NCBI RefSeq assembly: GCF_000966265.1 | Contig: NZ_LANF01000011.1 | Location: forward strand, 186,001 to 250,000 | Direction: 5' to 3' | Length of the DNA: 64,000 bases | DNA from: Palaeococcus ferrophilus DSM 13482 | Lineage (GTDB): Archaea > Methanobacteriota_B > Thermococci > Thermococcales > Thermococcaceae | Shown here: positions 44,274 to 53,384 of the stretch, one piece after another | Numbering within the stretch: position 1 is the stretch's first letter | How the letters are laid out: each line of letters begins with the position of its first letter | The notes under the pieces: generated by a model | Databases searched by the model: none | The model's input: only the letters and a program-made list of their open reading frames with translations | What the model was told of the DNA's origin: nothing | Made by a program: the position numbers and the translations under genes

Positions 44274-44836
44274 TAGTTATAATGGATAACAGGGGCCAGT
44301 ACGTCCACAGGATTTGGAGAACCCTTCGCTACCTCGGCGTCGAGGCGAAGATAATCCCGAACACTACTCCCCTTGAGGAGATAAAGGGCATGAAGCCGAA
44401 GGGGATAGTATTCTCCGGCGGCCCGGACATCGAGAAGACCGGCAACTGCTCCGCGATTCTGGAGCACTACGACGAGTTCAACGTCCCGATACTCGGGATC
44501 TGCCTCGGCCACCAGCTCATAGCGAAGCACTTCGGCGGAAAGGTCGGGAGGGGAGAGAAGGCAGAGTACAGCCTTGTCGAGATAGAGATACTCGATGAGA
44601 ACGAGGTCTTCAAGGGGCTCCCGAAGAAGCTGAGGGTCTGGGAGAGCCACATGGACGAGGTCAAGGAGCTTCCACCCGGCTTTAAGCTCTTAGCTAAGAG
44701 CGAGACCTGTCCCGTCGAGGCAATGAAGCACGAGAGCCTCCCCATCTACGGCGTCCAGTTCCACCCGGAGGTGGCCCATACCGAGCGAGGTGCGGATATC
44801 TACCGCAACTTCGTGGAGCTCTGCGGGGAGCTCTAG
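44270..44836 (+). CDS. guaAA: GMP synthase, glutaminase subunit A
   Basis: A class I glutamine amidotransferase of 188 residues that supplies ammonia to GuaAB. The nucleophile is in [18 protein letters not shown] (Cys about residue 78) and the His-Glu pair in [15 protein letters not shown]. The start [20 protein letters not shown] and [12 protein letters not shown] match archaeal GuaAA. The start overlaps vapC by four bases. In archaea the two GMP synthase halves are separate genes; here they are separated by toxin and antitoxin. Confidence 0.94.
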   Translation: MIVIMDNRGQYVHRIWRTLRYLGVEAKIIPNTTPLEEIKGMKPKGIVFSGGPDIEKTGNCSAILEHYDEFNVPILGICLGHQLIAKHFGGKVGRGEKAEYSLVEIEILDENEVFKGLPKKLRVWESHMDEVKELPPGFKLLAKSETCPVEAMKHESLPIYGVQFHPEVAHTERGADIYRNFVELCGEL

Positions 44837-44922
44837 CCATGGCCGGCACCCGTGTTTACGTATAGACATTGCAAAAACAAAAACTTTTTAAAATTTTATC
44901 CCTTACTTTTTCTGGTGATATC

Positions 44923-45201
44923 TTGGGGCACACCCTCTACTACACCACCCGCGTTGAGAAGTGGGGCGAGTTCAAGGAGTTCCTCCAGAGGGTCTGCGAG
45001 GGAGTAGGTTACTTCTTCGAGGTCAGCGGTGAGTGCGTCACCGTAACCCCCGACTGTCCCCTCGTGGAACCCCTGAGAATACCGAGGGATGGGGAAGGTT
45101 TCGCCAAGACGAACCTTGTGGAGCCCTGTCACTCGATTTATCTCCTCGTGCTTCACTCCGTTTCTTCCTTCGGCTCGGTTGAGGTTTGGGAGGACTCGTA
45201 A
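44923..45201 (+). CDS. Conserved hypothetical small protein
   Basis: A 92-residue soluble protein starting at TTG 44923, with GGTGAT three bases before it and a TATA-like TTTTTAAAATTTTATC (about 44884-44899) upstream. Recognisable stretches are TLYYTTRVEKWGEFKEFLQR, CVTVTPDCPLVEPLRIPRDG and TNLVEPCHSIYLLVLHSV; four cysteines. The family is not recognised. The 3' end overlaps the convergent DUF2101 gene by 49 bases. Confidence 0.65.
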   Translation: MGHTLYYTTRVEKWGEFKEFLQRVCEGVGYFFEVSGECVTVTPDCPLVEPLRIPRDGEGFAKTNLVEPCHSIYLLVLHSVSSFGSVEVWEDS

Positions 45202-45899
45202 ACCTCCAGTACCCTCCTGGGAACGGCACCTTTGAGGGGCCGCTCCTCCACGAGAACCTTCACCACTGCCCCAACTTCAACGCCCTCAGCCCCCTCAACC
45301 CAGTACGTCCCTGGCCTCACGTTGGCGCTCACGTCGTCGTGGGTGCTGATTCTCACAAGGTCGCCCTTGATTTCCTCGATAACGCCGTACGTCCACTCCC
45401 TGCCGTAGCGGGAGCGGAAGACGTGCCGGAAAAGGCCCACCGCAACGAACACCGCCACGAGGTATCCGTAGAAGTAGTAGACCCCCGAAGCGTAGCGCCT
45501 GAGGAGAATGTAGCCCCCGTAGGAAAGCACCGCTATAAGTGATAAGCCGTAGTAGAAGGCCCTGTAGGGCTCGTACTCTATGAAGAAGTTGCAGTTCTGC
45601 ACGAGGATTGAGCGCATGTAGAGGAGGTAGAGCGCGCTGACCACAACGAACAACCCCGAATCCCCCGCGAAAACCGTCGCAAGGCCGACGAGGAGGTACG
45701 CCATGAAAGTGAGCTGGAGTTTGAGGCTTAGGAGCTCGTGTATCGTCACCTTCTTCCTCACGAGCCTCGAGATTATCCGAATTCTGGGCGGTTTTTCCCT
45801 CGGTCTGGGGATAATGAGGGAGTGTATAAACTCAAAAGCATCCCTTCCCGAGCGTTCCACAAGCTCCCCCAGAGAGTAGAGGAATTCATCAACGGCCAT
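45153..45899 (-). CDS. DUF2101-family membrane protein
   Basis: A 248-residue protein with a cytoplasmic N-terminus of about 60 residues (SGRDAFEFIHSLIIPRPREK), about four membrane helices (TFMAYLLVGLATVFAG, FVVVSALYLLYMRSI, YYGLSLIAVLSYGGYIL, YYFYGYLVAVFVAVGLF) and a C-terminal beta domain (EIKGDLVRISTHDDVSANV, KVLVEERPLKG). It matches DUF2101, described in Thermococcales and relatives, function unknown. ATG 45899 follows GAGGTGAAATC and lies just after the preceding stop (45904). It closes the pilin/surface array and may be part of its assembly apparatus. Confidence 0.8.
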   Translation of the reverse strand: MAVDEFLYSLGELVERSGRDAFEFIHSLIIPRPREKPPRIRIISRLVRKKVTIHELLSLKLQLTFMAYLLVGLATVFAGDSGLFVVVSALYLLYMRSILVQNCNFFIEYEPYRAFYYGLSLIAVLSYGGYILLRRYASGVYYFYGYLVAVFVAVGLFRHVFRSRYGREWTYGVIEEIKGDLVRISTHDDVSANVRPGTYWVEGAEGVEVGAVVKVLVEERPLKGAVPRRVLEVYESSQTSTEPKEETE

Positions 45900-45903
45900 G
45901 ATT

Positions 45904-48369
45904 TCACCTCTTCAGCAGGTCGTTCGCACCCTGCTCACCGAGCAGCGCCAGCGCGGTGTCCTCGTCGAGGTAGAAAGGCACCTCATCAAGGTTGCCAAGG
46001 GAATATGTGCCGTAGGAGATGCCCCACACCTTGTACCCCGTTACTTTGTTGCCGCTCCCCGCGTAGTAGTCGAGGAAGTAGTAGTCAGCACTGCTCACGT
46101 CCGTAACCGGGAAACCCAGCGTTAGCATAAGGCTCAACAGCTTATTGTCGTAGTTCGCGTGGGGTATCATGAAGCTGACGAGGCCTATCGGGTAGTACTC
46201 ATCCCCGTACTTGTAGTTCATCTCGTCCTGCATGGCGTGAGCGAGGGCAACGTAAGCGTCGTGGTTCTGGTCGCTTCCCTCGAGGCGCTCGAAGAACGAC
46301 CAGCCGTCCGTTATTCCAAAGTAGCGCTGATCAAGGAGGCAGTCAATGAGGGGCTGGATGTCGTAGGCCCTCGACGGGAGTACGGCCCCGTTTGAAGACA
46401 CGGGTATCTGCTCGACACTCCCCGTTGAGAGGGAGATGCCGCTGAAATATGAAGAGTCCTCCAGGGAGATTCCGTTGCTTTGGGGATATTTCCTGATAAA
46501 GATGTAATCGTAATATGGCCGTCTATTGGAGTTGTCACTATCCGTGACCAGGTACAGGTACCTAAGGGGCTGGACGTATGTGCGGCTGTAAGTATCGTCG
46601 TTCCTTCTGGTTAATACGTTCCCGTTTTCGTCGAGTGCATCTCTAAACGCCGCATCATAGTACGACCCTCCTTCCACCATGATGGCCTCGTATACATGGT
46701 ACGTCTGTACATCGGCCCTGCCGCTGTCCCCCAACGTATAATAACTCCACCACGGTCTGTGAACCGCAAGACCATCACCGCTGCCCGAGTAGTCATCCGT
46801 AAACAGCAGCATGTAGCCACCCGAATCGTAAACCCCAATACCGCTGTCCCAATCCTGGTTTTTGTCGCCCTTCATCCTGAACCTCACGGCGTAGGAGCCA
46901 AAGTATCCAATATCCGTGGCCGTTCTTATTGCTTCCACATTGTTACCGCCATCAAAGTAGAGTTCCCCACTGGAAATCAAGGGGGTTCTCTCAACGCTGG
47001 CCCACTTATCGTCCCACGTCCCGTCCTCAAAGTCGTCGAAGAATATGAAAACGTCATCACCGTTGCCCTTGGTCGGTGCCCCTGAGCCAAAGTAGAGTGA
47101 GTACGTTTTGGATTCCCCGTTTGTTAGTGAGTCTCTGATCCATATAAGCGCCTTCTCGTTGGTCGGATCCCAGTACTCAATCCAGAAAGGAACGGGGTTG
47201 CAGTCCTGGTCATATATCGCAATGCTTGCCCCATTTTTAAATATGTCCGAATTGCCATCATTCCCAGCGTGCTGGAAGAGGAAGTCTACGAGCGACCCGT
47301 TGGCTAATTTGGATGAGGAAATGAGTATGGGAATCTGGTAATCCGAGAGATCAACGCCCATCCCATTGGTGACCGTAAGATTAAAGCGATAGTTCAGAGA
47401 GCTGCACCATCCCAGGCTTCCTAGGGAAGTATTCCCGAAGACGAGGACTCCCATGTCCCCCTCATTAAACACCCTACCGGGATCCACGGAAAGCCCATTA
47501 CGGGTCGTGTTGACGATTATCGGCCTGGTAGTGACGTTGGGGTCACCCTCCTCAAGCACGTACGCGTCGGCACCATCAACGTAAGTGCTCCCGAAGAGTA
47601 TCTTACCTGCCTCGGGTACCTGGGATAGTAGGCCTATGTAGTGATCCGATGAGGAGGAGCCGTTTCCATTGAGCACTTTGAAGGGCGGGGCCAGTTCAGG
47701 GAAGGAATACTCACACGCCCTCACGGAGCGCTGATACCTGCCCCCCGTCATGGCCGAGAACACCGGGTCCTCAAGACCCCTTATGTCTACGGTGGAGTAG
47801 GCGTAACCACCTGAGGAAGGCACCGGGCCGGTGTAAACCACCTTCCCCGAGGCGTCCGCTATGGTCACTTGGGGAATCCTTGCCTTTATTACGACGGTGA
47901 ACGCATCCAGCGGTGCCACCTCAAGTTCAAGCGATGAGAGGATGTCCGAGGTGGAGGAGAGGGTGTACCCCTGATTCTGGAGTAGTGTCGTTACGTTCGA
48001 CAGCCACACCGCTATAGTCTGGTCTTCAATTGTTCTGCTGAGGTCGTACCCGGTGATTGATGAGGAATTGCCAGTGAGGATTAGGTCTGCTATGGTGTTG
48101 TTGACCATGTAGTTCGGGCTTATGAACCTTCCGGTGACGGCGACGTAGTCCACAACGGCCACGACGGCCCTCTTGCCCGAGATTTCCAAGGCCTTTTGAA
48201 AATCGAGGTCGAGGAACGTTACTACATTGTAGGTTCTCTCAACCTGCGTTCTCTCGCTCTGGGCACGGATGATCTGAGAGGAGACGTCCTCATACGTAGC
48301 CAAGAGAAGCAGCATGGGGATTAAAAGGACGAGAACGGCCGAGTTAAGGAGGAATCCTCTCCGCTTCAT
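45904..48369 (-). CDS. Large surface protein with pilin-like N-terminus and DUF2341 domain
   Basis: An 821-residue exported protein. The N-terminus MKRRGFLLNSAVLVLLIPML is basic then hydrophobic, like a class III (type IV pilin-type) leader but without the usual Gln-x-Ser-x-Glu. A middle region (about 330-480) fits DUF2341: IPILISSSKLANGSLVDFLF, IWIRDSLTNGESKTYSLYFG, then a jelly-roll-like domain FDDFEDGTWDDKWASVER. The C-terminal part (about 640-820) is unknown. ATG 48369 overlaps the upstream stop (TGATG) with GGAGGG. It is likely a pilus tip or adhesin component anchored by its N-terminal helix. Confidence 0.8.
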   Translation of the reverse strand: MKRRGFLLNSAVLVLLIPMLLLLATYEDVSSQIIRAQSERTQVERTYNVVTFLDLDFQKALEISGKRAVVAVVDYVAVTGRFISPNYMVNNTIADLILTGNSSSITGYDLSRTIEDQTIAVWLSNVTTLLQNQGYTLSSTSDILSSLELEVAPLDAFTVVIKARIPQVTIADASGKVVYTGPVPSSGGYAYSTVDIRGLEDPVFSAMTGGRYQRSVRACEYSFPELAPPFKVLNGNGSSSSDHYIGLLSQVPEAGKILFGSTYVDGADAYVLEEGDPNVTTRPIIVNTTRNGLSVDPGRVFNEGDMGVLVFGNTSLGSLGWCSSLNYRFNLTVTNGMGVDLSDYQIPILISSSKLANGSLVDFLFQHAGNDGNSDIFKNGASIAIYDQDCNPVPFWIEYWDPTNEKALIWIRDSLTNGESKTYSLYFGSGAPTKGNGDDVFIFFDDFEDGTWDDKWASVERTPLISSGELYFDGGNNVEAIRTATDIGYFGSYAVRFRMKGDKNQDWDSGIGVYDSGGYMLLFTDDYSGSGDGLAVHRPWWSYYTLGDSGRADVQTYHVYEAIMVEGGSYYDAAFRDALDENGNVLTRRNDDTYSRTYVQPLRYLYLVTDSDNSNRRPYYDYIFIRKYPQSNGISLEDSSYFSGISLSTGSVEQIPVSSNGAVLPSRAYDIQPLIDCLLDQRYFGITDGWSFFERLEGSDQNHDAYVALAHAMQDEMNYKYGDEYYPIGLVSFMIPHANYDNKLLSLMLTLGFPVTDVSSADYYFLDYYAGSGNKVTGYKVWGISYGTYSLGNLDEVPFYLDEDTALALLGEQGANDLLKR

Positions 48370-50435
48370 CAGCCCTCCCTCCACACGCGGAGCGTTATTT
48401 GAACAGGCTGGAAGAGACCTGGGATATTACCCATCGAGGCGAAGTCAATCTTCACGGATTCCGGTAGCTGCACGAGTATTGGACTATCCTGGGTTCCATC
48501 ACCACCGAGATTGTTGAAGAGCCTCACGAGGGCATCGTCAACCGCGTAGATATCCCTTCCGTCGAGGAGTTCCTGGGCCGTAACGGGACAGTAGGGCTCG
48601 TCCCCCGCGGTAATGTAGTGCGGGTTATCGTCACCATCCCAGTAGTATGTAATGTTGTATCCACCGCAGCCATCGCGAATGAACTTGGGGAAGACGTCGC
48701 CATAGCCGGCGTAGCCCTGGATGAAGAAGTTTATAACCGCCCTGCTCTCCCCCTCTCTGAAGCCATACTGGTTAACATCCGAGCTCTCCGCCACGTACGT
48801 ATTGGTCTGACCAGGGATCATCATGTCGTCATTAAGCCTCGAGTAGGCCGCCCTTATCATGTAGATGTCCGAGTAATTGTTGTATATCACCTGACCGTTT
48901 TCCGAGAGGGTCGTGTAGGAGGAGGGTGTGTACGTTGTGAACTGGATTGCGGTCCATACGTCCACGTACCACGGATCAGCCACATCGGGGATAACGTAAT
49001 CGAAGCTCATTCTCTGATACCTCACCCCAGAGGATGGCCCGCTGTACTGTATGTCCCCATAGTCTTTGAATATTGAAAGGGGAATCGAGTACCTGGTGGT
49101 CACAGTAGTTGGGATGTAATTGATATCAATGTACGATTCGCCATCACCATAGAGAACCCTGAGGCGGCCAGTAGTGTCATACTCAAAACGCCTAGTGCCC
49201 GGATTCCACCATGAATCCAACGCAATCACAATGCTGAAATATGTCCTGGAGAGCTCGTCAAGGCTGAAGCCGTATGATGCCAGGGCGTTCTCTATTTCCT
49301 CCGCCGTTATATCCGTGGTGACCTTCCCTGTGGTACTGACAGTTTTATGGATAAGCTCGTAGTAGTTTGAACCGAAGGAGTAGTACACCCTCACGTCCTG
49401 AACTCCCTCTGTAACGAGGTGGAGGGCTATTGAGGTTAAATTACCCGGAACAAATAGGGCGTTAAGGTAGTATATCCCTGCATAGCTCTGCACGTGGTAA
49501 AGTTCCCCATAGCGCCTTGCGGGGTCAAATATCGCGGAGTTGGCGGTTCTCGTCCGATACTGAACCGCCATAAGGGAACCGCTACCGTAACCCATCTCCT
49601 GACAGTAATTATTTGATGGAGAAAACACTGCCGTCAGGACGTTGTCCCCTCCCTGGAGGTAATCCTGTATATCCGGGTGGTATCCGGCACTTAAAGGATA
49701 GCCGTTGAGGGTGAACTGGGAGTTCTGGGCCCACGTTCTTTGAACCAACCTTATGTCCGCGGATATTGGCACGGCATCTCCTGGGAGTCTAAAGTGACTA
49801 TTGACCCGTAGCTGGTTTGAGTAACCTCCATTGTAGAAGCACCCTGCCACAACTCTCTGTATGCCGAAGATGTCGAACCGCTCAAACGTAACCTTCGTCA
49901 GATACGCTCTCGCCATGTAGCCCCTCGGCGTCTGGTTGTAGGCGTAGCCGCTCATTATGAGGGTTGCGGGGGAGACATCGAAGGCCCTCGAGTAGTTGCT
50001 CCCCACCTTTCTTAAGTACGGGCTCGTGTAGTTGTTTATCAAAAGCTCGTAATTGTAACCCTCAAGGCTTGTGTTGAGGAGGTATCCAAGGATTATCTCG
50101 GCCTTCCGGGTGAGGTTCTCACTGGGATACACCTCAGCGGTTGCCCAGTAAGTGGCGGCTATATCAAGGGGACTCATCTCCTCCGTTACCAGACCACTCA
50201 CGAGAATCCTCTGGTCCTTCCAATCATCGAGGACCGTCTGAGGGACGAGCTCCTTCAATGAGACGGTTCTCAGAGTTTTTAGAGTATCTTCAGCAAGGTA
50301 CTTCTCCTGGTTCCGCTGGTAAGTTGAGTAGACGGCGCTGTTGCTCTCCACCACAAGGGCGCCGGTGATGAATATCGTGACCAGTAACAGGGAAAGAAGC
50401 GCATCGAGTGTAAACACAAACCCTCTTCTCTTCAT
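48369..50435 (-). CDS. Large surface protein with pilin-like N-terminus
   Basis: A 688-residue protein beginning MKRRGFVFTLDALLSLLLVT, a short basic stretch followed by a hydrophobic helix as in class III signal peptides, with TLDALL in place of the usual SLEF. The rest is a beta-rich exported region with many Asn-x-Ser/Thr sites (for example NYSRAF, NLTSIAL, NYSDIYM), likely glycosylated, and few cysteines. Large size suggests an adhesin or minor pilin. The start overlaps the preceding stop (TCATGA), and its own stop overlaps the next start, so the three large genes are strictly coupled. Family unknown. Confidence 0.8.
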   Translation of the reverse strand: MKRRGFVFTLDALLSLLLVTIFITGALVVESNSAVYSTYQRNQEKYLAEDTLKTLRTVSLKELVPQTVLDDWKDQRILVSGLVTEEMSPLDIAATYWATAEVYPSENLTRKAEIILGYLLNTSLEGYNYELLINNYTSPYLRKVGSNYSRAFDVSPATLIMSGYAYNQTPRGYMARAYLTKVTFERFDIFGIQRVVAGCFYNGGYSNQLRVNSHFRLPGDAVPISADIRLVQRTWAQNSQFTLNGYPLSAGYHPDIQDYLQGGDNVLTAVFSPSNNYCQEMGYGSGSLMAVQYRTRTANSAIFDPARRYGELYHVQSYAGIYYLNALFVPGNLTSIALHLVTEGVQDVRVYYSFGSNYYELIHKTVSTTGKVTTDITAEEIENALASYGFSLDELSRTYFSIVIALDSWWNPGTRRFEYDTTGRLRVLYGDGESYIDINYIPTTVTTRYSIPLSIFKDYGDIQYSGPSSGVRYQRMSFDYVIPDVADPWYVDVWTAIQFTTYTPSSYTTLSENGQVIYNNYSDIYMIRAAYSRLNDDMMIPGQTNTYVAESSDVNQYGFREGESRAVINFFIQGYAGYGDVFPKFIRDGCGGYNITYYWDGDDNPHYITAGDEPYCPVTAQELLDGRDIYAVDDALVRLFNNLGGDGTQDSPILVQLPESVKIDFASMGNIPGLFQPVQITLRVWREG

Positions 50436-51865
50436 GAGTCATCCCACACCCACAGTTTTATCATGAGCGGCTCGAACTTCGGGACGAGGATCGGGCCAAG
50501 AACACCGTGATCCGTCATCGTAAGCGGGGCATCAAAGTTGTTTTCAACGAGCCATACCTCAACGACCTTTGAACCGCTCTCCGTGTCGAACACATCGAAG
50601 ACCGAACTGAGCGGAACCTTAACCGATGTTGAGTTGCCCTCATAGAATGCAGAACGGACCTCATCGTCCTCACGCCACGTGAGTGAGGCTTTGAGCACGT
50701 TGCTTGACTCACCGCGCCACACCATGAGTCCCTTGCTCACGCCCCCGTCCACTACCACGAACGTGGCGTTGCCGTCTCCTGTGGTTGTGAATTCGAAGAA
50801 CCCCTGGGCCGGCACATTTTGGACTAACTTACCCGCTATAATCCTCGTTGTGTTCTGAGGGAGCACTATCGTGGAGTTGTAGCGTCTCAGGGCCAGAGAG
50901 AGAGTTCTCTCCTGATACTGAACCCATGGGGAGCGGGCCCTCGAAGCGTTGACCGTATTTGTATCGGCAACGCTACCGTTGACGAGTATGAGGGACGACG
51001 TTGGGGTGGGAAGAAAGCGAGGGAACGTGACGTTTGAGAAGGCACGGAAGTTGGCCCCGGAGTTGCCCTTCACCGTTAGCTTAACCTGGCCCTGACCTCC
51101 TATGTGGAGCTCGCACACGCCGTTGTCCTCCGTGAAGGAGTAGTGGTAATTGCTCTTCTCATCAACGAGCACTATCTGGACGTACGACCCGCTCGGAACC
51201 GGATCGGCGGGGTTATCGTTGTCGGGTATAACATCAACGCGCTCGTTACCCCCCGTGAGAACCTGGGCAGGGTCAATCGTTATGAACTCAAGGACATCAC
51301 CCGGATCAAGATCCAGCGCCTGACCGTAGGGAGAGGGTTCACCGTTTAGCTTAACGCTGTCGCATTCAACCTCAAAGGCCCTGTTCCCGCTGTTGTCCGT
51401 GGCAAGGGCGAACTTTATGTTGTCAAAATCCCCCGTGAGGTCGGCGTATATCTCCTGCGCAAAGGAGCCGTTTATCGTGACGTTAACCACGGTGAGGTAG
51501 ATGTCCATTTGAAAGTCCTTCCAGCGGCTGAGGTTGTAGAGGGATGCCTGGAGCGCGGAGGAATTGGAGAAGGAGGTGATAAGGGCCTCGATCTTGTCGT
51601 AGTCGAGGGCGTATGAGTAGTTCTCGCTTCTGAGCCCAACGACCTTCACACTTGCCGGGTTCTCCTCCCAGTTGACCGGATTGCCGGGGCTCTTGACGAG
51701 AACGTCGAGCATGCTGTCCGCTATGTTGGCCCTGTCGTACCAGTCAATCACGTTGGTTATTTCAGCCTTTATCATGTCGTTCGTGTTGAGTACGACTCCC
51801 ACGACCATGATGACGAGGACCACGGAGAGGAGCGCGTCCATTGAAAGGAGCTGGGCCCTCCTCAT
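50432..51865 (-). CDS. Surface protein with pilin-like N-terminus
   Basis: A 477-residue protein starting MRRAQLLSMDALLSVVLVIM, a variant class III leader: basic residues, a Gln, then Ser and Asp two residues apart, followed by a hydrophobic helix. The external region has numerous Asn glycosylation sites (NVTINGS, NSGANF, NASRAR, NTTRII) and beta-rich stretches such as YVQIVLVDEKSNYHYSF. ATG 51865 has GGTGAGGGG upstream and overlaps the stop of the small pilin before it by four bases. It is probably incorporated into the same filament or surface complex. Confidence 0.8.
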   Translation of the reverse strand: MRRAQLLSMDALLSVVLVIMVVGVVLNTNDMIKAEITNVIDWYDRANIADSMLDVLVKSPGNPVNWEENPASVKVVGLRSENYSYALDYDKIEALITSFSNSSALQASLYNLSRWKDFQMDIYLTVVNVTINGSFAQEIYADLTGDFDNIKFALATDNSGNRAFEVECDSVKLNGEPSPYGQALDLDPGDVLEFITIDPAQVLTGGNERVDVIPDNDNPADPVPSGSYVQIVLVDEKSNYHYSFTEDNGVCELHIGGQGQVKLTVKGNSGANFRAFSNVTFPRFLPTPTSSLILVNGSVADTNTVNASRARSPWVQYQERTLSLALRRYNSTIVLPQNTTRIIAGKLVQNVPAQGFFEFTTTGDGNATFVVVDGGVSKGLMVWRGESSNVLKASLTWREDDEVRSAFYEGNSTSVKVPLSSVFDVFDTESGSKVVEVWLVENNFDAPLTMTDHGVLGPILVPKFEPLMIKLWVWDDS

Positions 51866-52326
51866 CCCCTCACCACCCGAACGTTAACCACTATCTCGCG
51901 GTTAGAATAGATCAGCTTTGAACCGCTCTTTCCCGCGTTCGTATTCCTCGCAACGTCCTCAACTATAAAGCTCTCCATCAGGTCGGGGGCACTCGACGGC
52001 AGGGCCGTGGAGGATACGAAGGTGAGGGTTATGTTAACCGTCGTGCCGTTGTCGCTCACCGTCATGTTGACGAGGCCGAGGTGGGGGTTCCCGCTGATGT
52101 TCGAGAGGAGGGGGTTTAGGATGGTGTAGGGGCTCTCGTTGTACGCAACCCCCACGTTTATGTAGTCGGCCGCGTGGGAGGCCGAGGCCCTGACGTAGGC
52201 CGCCACTGACACGGTCCTGTTCTCGTTTAAGTAAGCTGGAACGACGACGGCTATCCCCGCCATCACAATGGCCACTATGAAGAGGGTCTCAATGGCCGTC
52301 TGCCCCCTACGGCTCAATCTTAACAT
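51862..52326 (-). CDS. Class III signal-peptide pilin-like protein
   Basis: A 154-residue pilin-like protein. The leader RLSRRGQTAIETLFIVAIVM has the archaeal class III pattern: basic, Gly then Gln, with Glu at +5 and a hydrophobic helix that would form the filament core after cleavage before Gln9 by a prepilin peptidase. The globular part is beta-rich with several Asn-x-Ser/Thr sites (NESPYT, NMTVSDNGTTVNITLT). The start lies within the upstream gene's 3' end (overlap 20 bases), with GGAGGCGAG before ATG 52326. Confidence 0.85.
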   Translation of the reverse strand: MLRLSRRGQTAIETLFIVAIVMAGIAVVVPAYLNENRTVSVAAYVRASASHAADYINVGVAYNESPYTILNPLLSNISGNPHLGLVNMTVSDNGTTVNITLTFVSSTALPSSAPDLMESFIVEDVARNTNAGKSGSKLIYSNREIVVNVRVVRG

Positions 52327-52741
52327 AGAGCTCGCCTCCCGTTACGTTGGCAACCATCCAGAAGTCCCGCTTCGAGTCGTCGAGGGTCACGCTGGAGTCC
52401 ATAAGGGGTACGGTGGAATTCTGGACTATCGAGTAGCCTTTCCCGCCGATGGACGCGTTTATAACTATCCTGTTCCCAGTGGAGTTGAAGGTGACGGTAA
52501 CGCTATCACCGCTCGCTATTGTGAAGGGGAGCGTAACCTTCTTCCTGAAGCCTTCTCCAACGGCGTAGACCTTAGCGGCATGGTCCCTCACGGTTATGGA
52601 GAACGTCTTCACCTTCGCAAGGCTGTCGAGCGTCTCGGCATGGGCCACCTCGCTCGTGGAGAGGTAAACTATGTTGGTGATCGTGAGCATTACAAGGAGC
52701 ATCGCGAATAGAATATCCAGACTGAGCTGGCCCCGACCCAT
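52307..52741 (-). CDS. Class III signal-peptide pilin-like protein
   Basis: A 144-residue pilin-like protein beginning MGRGQLSLDILFAMLLVMLT; cleavage is expected between Gly4 and Gln5, leaving a Gln-Leu-Ser-Leu-Asp start and a hydrophobic core helix. The C-terminal domain has YSIVQNSTVPLMDSSVTL and WMVANVTGGELYVKIEP. ATG 52741 is chosen because GGTGGATGAT precedes it; the frame extends to GTG 52750. It overlaps the preceding pilin's stop region (52743) almost exactly. Confidence 0.85.
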   Translation of the reverse strand: MGRGQLSLDILFAMLLVMLTITNIVYLSTSEVAHAETLDSLAKVKTFSITVRDHAAKVYAVGEGFRKKVTLPFTIASGDSVTVTFNSTGNRIVINASIGGKGYSIVQNSTVPLMDSSVTLDDSKRDFWMVANVTGGELYVKIEP

Positions 52742-52742
52742 A

Positions 52743-53351
52743 TCATCCACCCGGCTTAATGTTTATTCTTATCGTTGCGTTCTGGAAGGTCCAGTTCTCG
52801 GGGGCGCTGGGATTCCACTCCACCACTATCGTTATCATAGAGGGCAGCGAGCCGGGGGAAAGCGAGAGTCCGTAGAGCGTGGTGCCGTTTACCGTTATGC
52901 TATCCGGAAAGACCGTCGAGTTCGTCGTGATGTCTTTTTTGTAGAGTGCCTCACTCCAGAAGACGTTCCTCCTGGTGGTGTTCGTCTCGTTGAGGTTGAG
53001 GGTCGGGTTAGAGGGGTTTATGATATCCACATACGTGCCGTTGAGGTATGAGAGGAATACCACCATGCTGGAATTCGTGCCGTAGGCCTTTTGGAGGGTG
53101 CTCTGGTCGTTGAGGTAGCGGAGGTGAAGGTAGGTGGTGGCCTTTGAGCCGGGCCCCTGAGCGTAAACCTGGGAGATGGTGTTGGAGATGGCGTTTGCCA
53201 TGTGTTTGGCCTCTATACTAACCTGAACCCTCAGGGTATCAACGGATGCAGAGTTCTGGGTGAATGTAACGTTGTTGACCGAATAGACCAGCAGCACAAG
53301 GAATATCGCAAACACGAACATGAACTCCAGCGAAACCTGACCTTTCCTCAT
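52743..53351 (-). CDS. Class III signal-peptide pilin-like protein
   Basis: A 202-residue pilin-like protein with the textbook archaeal class III leader MRKGQVSLEFMFVFAIFLVL (cleavage before Gln5; Gln-x-Ser-x-Glu). The hydrophobic helix spans about residues 6-25. The external domain carries several N-glycosylation sites (NSSMVV, NGTYVD, NETNTTRRN, NSTVFP). Such leaders are cut by prepilin-type peptidases and the helix packs in the filament. ATG 53351 has GAGAGG upstream; ATG-less codons up to 53366 are ignored. It is the first pilin of the array. Confidence 0.88.
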   Translation of the reverse strand: MRKGQVSLEFMFVFAIFLVLLVYSVNNVTFTQNSASVDTLRVQVSIEAKHMANAISNTISQVYAQGPGSKATTYLHLRYLNDQSTLQKAYGTNSSMVVFLSYLNGTYVDIINPSNPTLNLNETNTTRRNVFWSEALYKKDITTNSTVFPDSITVNGTTLYGLSLSPGSLPSMITIVVEWNPSAPENWTFQNATIRINIKPGG

Positions 53352-53384
53352 TCCTCTCACTCCCATACCTAACTCGCCCTCAAA

